Shown here piece after piece: positions 1-5,057 of a stretch of DNA of 5,258 nucleotides. The notes beneath the pieces were generated by a model that saw nothing but the letters and a program-made list of their open reading frames with translations, was not told the DNA's origin and searched no databases. The position numbers and the translations under genes are program-made. Position 1 is the stretch's first letter; each line of letters starts with the position of its first letter. The DNA comes from Nanobdellati archaeon (GTDB lineage Archaea > Aenigmatarchaeota > Aenigmatarchaeia > PWEA01): positions 1-5,258 of the forward strand of contig JAKOPB010000034.1 of NCBI GenBank assembly GCA_022257805.1, written 5' to 3'.

Positions 1-57
1 ATAGAGCACCAAAACGGATACAATCAAAATCAGTGTAATCAACGTATGAGCATACAT
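1..57 (-). CDS. N-terminus of a putative membrane protein (partial, runs off the left edge)
   Basis: The 19 codons visible here begin with ATG four bases after the rqcH stop and stay open to the window edge. They read MYAHTLITLILIVSVLVLY: a short polar start followed by an unbroken run of Leu, Ile and Val, as in an N-terminal transmembrane helix or uncleaved signal anchor. The tight spacing to rqcH suggests translation from the same mRNA. The region just upstream has only a weak GGTTGA-like ribosome binding site. No family can be named from 19 residues. The alternative is a chance open frame, since the visible part is short; an ATG four bases further downstream, in another frame, stops after four codons. 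Confidence 0.45.
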   Translation of the reverse strand, partial: MYAHTLITLILIVSVLVLY

Positions 58-61
58 AGAA

Positions 62-2038
62 TCAACCAACAAGTATCCCACCACCGGGCGGTATAAGAGG
101 TTTGATCTGTTCTTCGTCAATCCTTTTTACAAACCTCCTGTCCTCGGGTGCTGACTTCTCCGCCAACTTTCTAACTACCTGTTTAGCCAGTTCGCTTTTG
201 TCGGTGTTTCCGGGGTTAAGAGAAACAAAATAATCTGCTTTCTTTCTGACGGACTGGGTCGAACCATTCAGAACCCTTATCTCGTTGTCTTGTCTGTCCA
301 GTTCAACACCTATAGATATCTTAAGTTCAGTCTTTCGGAGGTAGTTCTTTTCACCTTTTATCATGAAGGAACCCTTTCCTATGTACTCGCCGGAAGGAGC
401 ATCTTTACTTACCTGCTCGGGACGTACCCAGTATACATCAACGTTTCCAAGTCCTCTGGCCCAAGCCTTGGAAAACGAAGCACAGAACTCGGAGGCCTCC
501 CTTATGGCCAAGGGCGTAACTTCTCTGTCTTCCGTTTTTATCACGGCAAAAGGCGATCCCTCTACCTCGGCGTGAAGTACGATGTCATCTTTCTCCGTCT
601 TCTTTTTCACAAGCTCCTCGTTCTGATCGGCATTTTTACCTGCAACGACCAAGAAGTCCTCAGAAGTTCTGAACCACCTGTACTTTTTATACCAACCTTC
701 TTCCTCTCTGACCTTTATCTTCTCTCGTGGTTTTGCCCTCTCCTTTTCTTCTTCAGTAAACTCCTCCTTTTCTTTTTCCTTTAGAGATTTCTCCTCCTGT
801 ATTATCTCCTTTTTCTTTTCCTTGATCTTCTCCAGTTTGTCGTCGGCCTTCTTCTTTGTCTCATAGAAAGACTCGGCATTCTCCTCAACGGACTCCCTGA
901 AGTCAAGTTCTATCTCCTTACCCTCGACCTCCACAACAACAGTTCCTTCGTCTTCTCGTATCTCTTTTACAGCTCTGGCCTGGGGAGTATCTTCTTCATT
1001 GATACGTTCCTTGATCTCTTTCCATGGAATATCCGAGTTCATGGCCTTCTGTATACCGTTTAAAATATCATCGACCAGACTGTAGTTCTCATATATCAGA
1101 TTGGCTCTCTCTTCGGATTCGCCCTGTTTCTCACTCCACTTCTCTTCTGCCTCTTCCTGTTCTTCCTTTATTCTGCGCACCTTTGAGAGCTCTTCCTCCT
1201 TTTTCTCCTCTACCTCCTCTTCGACCTCCTCCTTTTCCATCTCAGAGAAGTAGTCGTCCAGAGCCCTGTTGAAGGTATCATACCCTTTGAAGGACATATC
1301 TCCGAACTTCTTGAGGGGAAAGGGAACCGCGGCTATCTTCTCGCTGTTTTGAAGATATATACCTGGATCCAGGGATTTTTTGAAAAGCGAGGTAACGCTC
1401 CTCCTTAACTTTGTCACCTCTGCATCGTTCAGTTCCTCGCCTATCTTTGACTTTTCCACATCGGCCCTGTGACAGGCCTCCTCTGCCCATCTCCCGCCGA
1501 GGTTCAAATCCCGGGCCATCTTCCTTACAATCTCCCTGTCCGTATCGATGAACCTTCCAAACTCCCGGCTCCCAAGTCTTCTCGGATCTTTTCCAGGCGG
1601 TGGATATTTGTACTTTTCGCCCTTTGCTATCTTTCTCTCGCTCCACTTCTGAACTTCAAGGGGCTGTATTATCTTTCCGTCTCGGTCGACAAGCACGAAG
1701 TTACCCTTACCAAAGAGCTCGGATACCAGAACAGAATCCTCTGTATGTATCTCCACAATTCTGTCAAATTTGTGCTGTTTGACCTCCCGTATAATCTCGT
1801 TTCGGAGATGCTTTCTCAGAAACATACAGAAATTAGGAGGTCTCTTTGGACCCTTTCGATCGTATCTGGAAACGTAAATTTTGCCTGGTTCAAGTATAAG
1901 ATCGTAGCTATCTCCCTGGGCATATACCTGAATACGCAACCTTCTGTCCCTTTGATATATCTTCTGTATCTTACCGCCCTGAAGGCTCTTCAATTCCTCC
2001 ACGGCGTAGTAAACGTCAAGAGAGTTCATCTCCTCCAT
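62..2038 (-). CDS. rqcH: RqcH / NEMF-family ribosome quality-control protein (NFACT)
   Basis: This is the archaeal homologue of bacterial RqcH and eukaryotic NEMF/Rqc2. The family binds the large ribosomal subunit carrying a stalled peptidyl-tRNA and recruits tRNA to add a C-terminal tail that marks the chain for degradation. The 658 residues show the family order. The NFACT-N domain covers about 1-190, with the LRKHL segment (74-78), the Asp92-Arg93 pair that matches the tRNA-contacting DR motif of bacterial RqcH, and LGGRWAEEAC at 180-189. A highly charged coiled coil follows at about 265-320 and 385-445, interrupted by a small middle domain. The NFACT-R domain lies at about 450-580 (FRTSEDFLVVAGKNADQNE, then WVRPEQVSKDAPSGEYIGKG). 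The protein ends in a PPGGG-containing tail usual for archaeal members. The length is normal and no break is seen. Met1 is used here; Met4 (at 2029) is possible because a GGAGG lies just 5' of it, but at only 2 nt spacing. A TATA-like box upstream suggests its own promoter. Confidence 0.95.
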   Translation of the reverse strand: MEEMNSLDVYYAVEELKSLQGGKIQKIYQRDRRLRIQVYAQGDSYDLILEPGKIYVSRYDRKGPKRPPNFCMFLRKHLRNEIIREVKQHKFDRIVEIHTEDSVLVSELFGKGNFVLVDRDGKIIQPLEVQKWSERKIAKGEKYKYPPPGKDPRRLGSREFGRFIDTDREIVRKMARDLNLGGRWAEEACHRADVEKSKIGEELNDAEVTKLRRSVTSLFKKSLDPGIYLQNSEKIAAVPFPLKKFGDMSFKGYDTFNRALDDYFSEMEKEEVEEEVEEKKEEELSKVRRIKEEQEEAEEKWSEKQGESEERANLIYENYSLVDDILNGIQKAMNSDIPWKEIKERINEEDTPQARAVKEIREDEGTVVVEVEGKEIELDFRESVEENAESFYETKKKADDKLEKIKEKKKEIIQEEKSLKEKEKEEFTEEEKERAKPREKIKVREEEGWYKKYRWFRTSEDFLVVAGKNADQNEELVKKKTEKDDIVLHAEVEGSPFAVIKTEDREVTPLAIREASEFCASFSKAWARGLGNVDVYWVRPEQVSKDAPSGEYIGKGSFMIKGEKNYLRKTELKISIGVELDRQDNEIRVLNGSTQSVRKKADYFVSLNPGNTDKSELAKQVVRKLAEKSAPEDRRFVKRIDEEQIKPLIPPGGGILVG

Positions 2039-2070
2039 AGTAAACCCTATCCATTGTTTCAGCGTCAGGA

Positions 2071-2077
2071 TTAAAAA
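2071..2077 (-). promoter_or_regulatory. Candidate TATA box of rqcH
   Basis: On the minus strand the stretch AAACTTTTTAATCC contains TTTTTAA, which ends 32 nt before the rqcH ATG and is preceded by an A-rich BRE-like triplet. Placing the transcription start about 25 bp downstream gives a leader of roughly 10 nt, typical for archaea. This is a single-sequence call, unsupported by comparison. Confidence 0.4.
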
Positions 2078-2115
2078 GTTTGAGATAAGGAACCGGATGA
2101 GAAAGTTTACCTGTG

Positions 2116-2286
2116 TCAGTCATTTTTTATTCTACGGTCAAGCTCACCCGTAGAAGCCTTGAAAATGTAAACCACTTCATCGGCCCTGAATATCTCATAT
2201 TCCTCCCCGTATCTATCATAAATATTTGTGACCTTTTCGTAATCTTTGCCTTCTTCTTTACCTTCCAAAAAGTCTTCTTTTTTCAT
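2116..2286 (-). CDS. Small charged protein of 56 aa, unrecognised
   Basis: An ATG frame of 56 codons fills most of the gap between scpB and rqcH and ends in TGA. The protein begins MKKEDFLEGKEEGKDYEK and ends in RRIKND. It is rich in Lys, Glu and Asp, with no cysteines, no membrane segment and no signal peptide. The N-terminal third looks helical. Residues 30-46 alternate charged and hydrophobic residues (YEIFRADEVVYIFKAST), as in a beta-hairpin, and the C-terminal tail is basic and acidic. The start is fixed because the two ATGs just upstream are out of frame or quickly closed. A TTTTATCA stretch about 28 nt before the ATG could be a TATA box; otherwise it is read through from scpB, 44 nt away. 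I do not recognise the family and infer no function. Soluble-protein-like composition favours a real gene over chance. Confidence 0.6.
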   Translation of the reverse strand: MKKEDFLEGKEEGKDYEKVTNIYDRYGEEYEIFRADEVVYIFKASTGELDRRIKND

Positions 2287-2310
2287 TCTACCATTTAATC
2301 ATATGTTCAC

Positions 2311-2322
2311 AAAATGATAAAA
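2311..2322 (-). terminator. Weak T-rich termination candidate after scpB
   Basis: Nine bases past the scpB stop the minus strand carries two runs of four T separated by ATCA. Archaeal intrinsic terminators are T-rich tracts in the coding strand, but these runs are short and have no accompanying hairpin. The same bases could instead be the promoter region of the small gene downstream. Confidence 0.2.
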
Positions 2323-2330
2323 CCTATGCT

Positions 2331-2861
2331 TCACTCCGCTCCAAGCAGTTCATCCGATCCTTCGCCACCAAGGGTCTCTTCCAGCTTCTCCTCCAGCTCC
2401 TTCCTCTCCTCTATGCCGAAGTAGTTCTTGAATTCGTCCGTTATCTCTAGCTTTTTGGTCCGCTTGTGCTTTTCCGTCCTTATGAGCTTTTTGTTTTCGA
2501 GGTCCTTTATGTATGAGTATGCTCTGTTTCCTATAATCTTGGCTATATTAGATTGTTTTATTGGACCCTTGAAGGCAACAAGGGCAAGAACCTTTAGCTG
2601 ACCGCGGGAGAGATCCGAATAAGGTGTTAGATGGGAGACTTCGTCGAGATGTCCAGGCTTCACCCTGAGCTCATAGCCCTCCACTGATTTGAAGAGCTCT
2701 ATACCGTGGCTCTCGTCGGATAACTTTTTACGTATGCCCTCCAGTGAATCCTTGATATCACTCTCATCTGACCCAGAAATTTTCTTCAGCTCTCTGATGG
2801 AAAGAGGTCCAGAAGATATGAAGAGCGCCGCTTCTATTATTGCCTCTGTTTCATCACTCAT
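2331..2861 (-). CDS. scpB: Condensin accessory protein ScpB
   Basis: ScpB dimers bind the kleisin ScpA and help the SMC-ScpAB ring compact and segregate the chromosome. The 176-aa product has the two winged-helix domains of the family. The first is at about residues 5-70 (IIEAALFISSGPLSIRELKK). The second is at about 85-148 (LSRGQLKVLALVAFKGPIKQ followed by IAKIIGNRAYSYIKDLENKKLI, a close match in pattern to the LAIIAY.QPI..R.EI signature). An acidic Glu-rich tail closes the protein. The start chosen is the ATG at 2861. A GTG nine bases upstream, at 2870, would give 179 aa, but that GTG is part of the AGGTG ribosome binding site placed 6 nt before the ATG. The gene overlaps the end of scpA by 8 nt (ATGAGTGA), so translational coupling is likely. 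Confidence 0.92.
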   Translation of the reverse strand: MSDETEAIIEAALFISSGPLSIRELKKISGSDESDIKDSLEGIRKKLSDESHGIELFKSVEGYELRVKPGHLDEVSHLTPYSDLSRGQLKVLALVAFKGPIKQSNIAKIIGNRAYSYIKDLENKKLIRTEKHKRTKKLEITDEFKNYFGIEERKELEEKLEETLGGEGSDELLGAE

Positions 2862-3555
2862 CTGTTTCACCTATCTTTATGAGTATCTCGTCGAAGTACT
2901 CCTCCTGTTCGGCTATAACACGTCCTTCCTGGTTTAGGCTCAACAGAGGCGAAAAATTCCTGATAACTTCTTCTCGACTCCATTGTGGCAAGAGATCAGA
3001 AAACGTTGTTCTTCCCTCCTTCATATTTTCAAGTATATTGTCTATCCTATTGTAAAGCTTTTCTATTCTCTCCTCTATATCCTCGGTCTGTCCATCTATA
3101 GGCATAGCCTCTCGGACCCTTCTCTCCTTTCTACTCTTCCGTTTATCCCTTCTATCCTTAGTATCGAATGCCTTCCTGAAGGCCTCTATAAGCTCATCTG
3201 CAGTGGCCTTCCTAATGGGCTTCCTCTTCTTCGGAGCCTCTAGGTGCGGTATATCTGAAACATCTATATCCAGTTCCTCTATCTGAACTTCGTCCATGTC
3301 CTTCTCCACCTCCTTTTCTTCCCACATGAGTAGCTCCACTTTAATTCTCAGAAGGATCGCCATGACTATAACGATTCTCGCCGGGACCGTGAAATTGAAC
3401 TTCTGCCATTTCTCCACGAACTCCGAGAATACATTGGCAAACTCTATGAGATCCACATCCCAGGGATCTATACCCTCCTCTGATATTATCCAGTCCAATG
3501 TCTCTTCCCAGTTGGGTTCCGTCCTCGCGAAGTCAAGAATCTCCTGTTCCTTCAT
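2854..3555 (-). CDS. scpA: Kleisin subunit ScpA of the SMC condensin
   Basis: ScpA closes the SMC ring: its N-terminus binds the neck of one SMC head and its C-terminus the cap of the other, with ScpB bound to the middle. The 233-aa protein shows the N-terminal kleisin signature at residues 29-78 (IDPWDVDLIEFANVF, then VPARIVIVMAILLRIKVELL). A charged, Arg/Lys-rich linker runs at about 80-175. The C-terminal winged helix is at about 180-230 (TTFSDLLPQWSREEVIRNFSPLL and EQEEYFDEILIKI). The length is usual for archaeal ScpA. The ATG start at 3555 has only a weak GTGAG upstream, but a TATA-like box lies 22 nt before it, so a leaderless transcript is likely. Codons 1-7 are duplicated downstream of smc at 4996-5016. 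It normally follows smc directly; here an ATPase gene lies between them. Confidence 0.93.
   Translation of the reverse strand: MKEQEILDFARTEPNWEETLDWIISEEGIDPWDVDLIEFANVFSEFVEKWQKFNFTVPARIVIVMAILLRIKVELLMWEEKEVEKDMDEVQIEELDIDVSDIPHLEAPKKRKPIRKATADELIEAFRKAFDTKDRRDKRKSRKERRVREAMPIDGQTEDIEERIEKLYNRIDNILENMKEGRTTFSDLLPQWSREEVIRNFSPLLSLNQEGRVIAEQEEYFDEILIKIGETDE
2868..2872 (-). promoter_or_regulatory. Ribosome binding site that sets the scpB start
   Basis: AGGTG on the minus strand matches the archaeal anti-Shine-Dalgarno complement (GGAGGTG) and lies 6 nt before the ATG at 2861. It lies inside the last codons of scpA. It explains why the in-frame GTG at 2870 should not be taken as the start. 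Confidence 0.6.
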
Positions 3556-3556
3556 A
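3536..3556 (-). repeat. 21-bp direct repeat, right copy within the scpA start
   Basis: These bases cover the base before the scpA ATG through most of codon 7 (M-K-E-Q-E-I-L). They match 4996-5016 in the same orientation at 20 of 21 positions, and the match stops sharply on both sides. The interval between the copies holds the ATPase gene. Confidence 0.75.
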
Positions 3557-3566
3557 ATCTCACTTA

Positions 3567-3601
3567 AATAATCATAATTATTATAATGGCGATTGTTATT
3601 T
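3567..3601 (-). repeat. 35-bp AT-rich direct repeat, copy A (ATPase stop / scpA promoter)
   Basis: Read on the plus strand, 3567-3601 aligns without gaps to 4826-4860 with 29 of 35 identities; the first nine bases (AATAATCAT) are identical. On the minus strand this copy includes the ATPase TAA stop, the candidate scpA TATA box, and an ATGATTATT that copies the first three codons of the ATPase but is followed at once by TAA. Either the copy is a leftover of a duplicated ATPase start or both copies are a shared binding site. Confidence 0.65.
3578..3586 (-). promoter_or_regulatory. Candidate TATA box of scpA
   Basis: TTATAATAA on the minus strand ends 22 nt before the scpA ATG, the spacing of a leaderless archaeal promoter. 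It lies inside direct-repeat copy A and 18 nt upstream of the end of the ATPase repeat-derived ATGATTATT. It would give scpA and scpB a promoter independent of smc. Confidence 0.4.
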
Positions 3602-4834
3602 TTCCTGTAGGTCGGTTACATCCATTACTTCCAAGATATCCGACTCAACCTGTTCTTTGTCAGGAACGAACAAGTATCTTTCATTGGCCTCAATTTGTGT
3701 AAGTACTTTTTCCGCTCTCTTTATATCGCTTTGCTTTATTTCTTCCTTCCATTTCACTTCTACCACCATCTCTGGTTCTTTGAATCTTAGGAGGCAGATA
3801 TCCACATCGTATTCCGGTGTTTCTATAATCGATTCCTTCAGCCCCTCTTTTTCGGCCAGGTATTCCCTGACAGTGTCCTCGATTAGATGTGGCAGCATCT
3901 CATCTGCTATCCTCCTCATTTCTTCTCTGGAAGGATTCCTTTCAGATATGTTATACTGTTCATCGGCGTAGTAGTAGAGGTGAAACAATGGGGAAGAGTG
4001 GGCATATCTGTTTTTGTTTTTGTTATGAATCCTTATCTTTTTCAGCACCCCAAAGCTGATCATATTGGTTAAGTACTGTTGGACTAGGCTAGGATCATTC
4101 CTATCTATCAGTTTATGGGAGAATAGGTAGTCTGCTATCTCCCCAGAAGAAGTATAACCTGTGGCCACCGCCCTCAAAATACCTTCGTAGGTAGCTGACA
4201 ATTGACGTTCTTCTTCCCGAAATATCTCCCCAACCAGCGTTGGGATTGTTTTCAGGGAGTTTTGAAGCACATCCACTAGCACTTCCCTCGAACTCTCCTT
4301 TTTATCAGCGTATTCGACGGTGATGGGCTCCCTGAGAATCATCGCCAGTTCCATCTGATCCTTTTTACTATATTTCTCGGGTTCGTGGTATTCAAGGGTA
4401 TCCAAAGAATTGGACAAATCTATAATCGGCACCGATATCTCTGCAAATAAACCCATCAAAGGAGAGTTCTCTTCCAGTAGTTTTTTTGAGAGGGAGAGAG
4501 TAGAGGATACAAGTATAAGCCTTCCATTTTTTCTCATGCTATGTAGTAAATCAAAGAAGTCTTCGCCGAGACGGTGGAATTCATCAACTACAAGGGTCTT
4601 TCCGTTTTCCAGTTCCCGCTGAATTGCTTCTGTGAAAACATCGTAGACCATATTTTCCATCTTGTCTTCTCTTTCTGCCAGTATTGTTCTATCTCCTTTC
4701 ACAAAGAAGTACTCATCATAGGGTATAAATTCCCTTAACAGGAACGTTTTCCCGGTTTTTCTCCTTCCATAGACCAGGGTCCATTTACCCAGCCCTTCTA
4801 TTCGATCGGTCAACTCGGGCCTTTGAATAATCAT
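3596..4834 (-). CDS. AAA+ archaeal ATPase with C-terminal PD-(D/E)XK-like (DUF234-type) domain
   Basis: The 412-aa protein belongs to the archaeal ATPase group that combines a P-loop NTPase, a winged helix and a DUF234-type nuclease-fold domain. Walker A is GRRKTGKT at residues 23-30. Walker B is LVVDEF at 81-86, with Asp84 and Glu85. A sensor-1-like LILVSST spans 106-112. A winged-helix region at about 215-300 (TSSGEIADYLFSHKL, then FGVLKKI) is followed by a helix with Glu319, then Asp345 and the E-V-K triad at 359-361 (YDVDICLL and VVEVKW), the pattern of a PD-(D/E)XK active site. All key positions look intact. ATP hydrolysis is expected; nuclease activity is inference, and the biological role of this family is largely unknown. 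The ATG start fits the family, where a short R-x-E-L segment precedes the P-loop. A TATA box 23 nt upstream implies a leaderless transcript. Its location between smc and scpA, flanked by repeats, suggests it was inserted. Confidence 0.85.
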   Translation of the reverse strand: MIIQRPELTDRIEGLGKWTLVYGRRKTGKTFLLREFIPYDEYFFVKGDRTILAEREDKMENMVYDVFTEAIQRELENGKTLVVDEFHRLGEDFFDLLHSMRKNGRLILVSSTLSLSKKLLEENSPLMGLFAEISVPIIDLSNSLDTLEYHEPEKYSKKDQMELAMILREPITVEYADKKESSREVLVDVLQNSLKTIPTLVGEIFREEERQLSATYEGILRAVATGYTSSGEIADYLFSHKLIDRNDPSLVQQYLTNMISFGVLKKIRIHNKNKNRYAHSSPLFHLYYYADEQYNISERNPSREEMRRIADEMLPHLIEDTVREYLAEKEGLKESIIETPEYDVDICLLRFKEPEMVVEVKWKEEIKQSDIKRAEKVLTQIEANERYLFVPDKEQVESDILEVMDVTDLQEK

Positions 4835-4856
4835 GATTAGTATAATAGTGATTATT
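4826..4856. promoter_or_regulatory. Inverted repeat over the ATPase start, possible operator
   Basis: AATAATCA (4826-4833) and its exact reverse complement TGATTATT (4849-4856) are separated by 15 bp and lie over the transcription start and start codon of the ATPase gene. A two-fold symmetric site here could bind a dimeric repressor, possibly the ATPase's own winged helix. The corresponding arms in copy A are degenerate (right arm CGATTGTT, 6 of 8). AT-rich sequence makes such arms easier to find by chance. Confidence 0.35.
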
Positions 4857-4860
4857 ACTT
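4826..4860 (-). repeat. 35-bp AT-rich direct repeat, copy B (ATPase promoter and start)
   Basis: This is the partner of 3567-3601 at 29 of 35 identities and the same orientation, offset by 1259 bp. On the minus strand it spans the interval from the end of the TATA box through codon 3 of the ATPase (ATGATTATT). Confidence 0.65.
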
Positions 4861-4865
4861 AAAAA
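4858..4865 (-). promoter_or_regulatory. Candidate TATA box of the ATPase gene
   Basis: TTTTTAAG on the minus strand, preceded by the BRE-like CCAAACA, ends 23 nt before the ATG at 4834. That spacing places transcription start at or next to the A of the start codon, giving a leaderless mRNA. The downstream half of the promoter lies within direct-repeat copy B. Confidence 0.5.
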
Positions 4866-5057
4866 TGTTTGGCTGGTGGATGTTCTGGATGGGTCAGGAT
4901 GGAACACCACGTTTCTGGCGTATCTATCGAGAACCAATTCTAATTATGCAACATAGCAGTTGTACTGATGCCCATAGAGGAAATTAATATTCCAGAGAAT
5001 CTACTGTTCCTTCATACAGAGTAGAATTAGCTCCGGAAGCTTAAAACTTTTTTAGGC
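4861..5057. other. smc-ATPase intergenic region with decayed sequence
   Basis: No intact gene is recognised here. Next to the smc stop the minus strand reads into TTTTAAG and a short imperfect stem (5027-5044, arms TTAGCT and AGCTTAA around CCGGA), at best a weak terminator. The scpA-start copy follows at 4996-5016. Beyond it, a minus-strand frame from ATG at 4975 (MGISTTAMLHN, then TAG at 4940-4942) stays open for another 26 codons to 4859, and an antiparallel 40-codon plus-strand frame runs from 4865 to 4987. Neither resembles a family I know; one may be the remains of a gene. Confidence 0.4.
4996..5016 (-). pseudogene. Orphan copy of the scpA 5' end downstream of smc
   Basis: On the minus strand this stretch reads ATG AAG GAA CAG followed by TAG, where intact scpA has ATG AAG GAA CAG GAG. 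The surrounding 21 bases match 3536-3556 with that single difference, so codon 5 has become a stop. It begins 42 nt after the smc stop, the place where scpA would start if it directly followed smc. The simplest reading is that this is the original scpA start position and that insertion of the ATPase unit duplicated the target. Homology does not extend further into scpA. Confidence 0.6.

Noticed and set aside
1278..1646. 122-codon minus-strand frame inside rqcH
   Set aside because: It is a frame-shifted reading of the NFACT region, with arbitrary Arg/Gly-rich content and no upstream signals; rqcH is continuous through it, so it is not a frameshift remnant.
1469..2074. 201-codon open frame on the plus strand, and similar long plus-strand frames at 290-784 and 1024-1272
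   Set aside because: They are antisense to rqcH, whose protein matches its family throughout. Their products are low-complexity Leu/Ser/Pro-rich strings of the kind produced opposite Lys/Glu-rich genes.
2113..2298. 61-codon plus-strand frame between rqcH and scpB
   Set aside because: It lies antisense to the 56-aa minus-strand frame, which has the operon orientation and a more protein-like composition; the plus product is Phe/Ile-rich, as expected opposite a Lys/Glu-rich gene.
3596..4834. Foreign base composition of the ATPase gene
   Set aside because: Hand counts of single 60-base lines gave about 40-48% GC in the ATPase, versus about 42-48% in scpA and 45-58% in rqcH and scpB. The ranges overlap, so composition does not support or exclude transfer.
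4865..4987. 40-codon plus-strand frame starting beside the ATPase promoter (MFGWWMFWMGQDG...)
   Set aside because: Unusually Trp-rich, no recognisable family, no ribosome binding site, and opposite in direction to every other gene. Most likely chance.
3557..4995. Terminal inverted repeats or a known insertion-sequence end at the edges of the putative insert
   Set aside because: The two edges show no complementarity, and no transposase motif is present; a classical insertion sequence is not supported.
5027..5044. Hairpin after smc as an intrinsic terminator
   Set aside because: The stem is short with a bulge and there is no strong T tract after it on the transcribed sense; it is no better than background.
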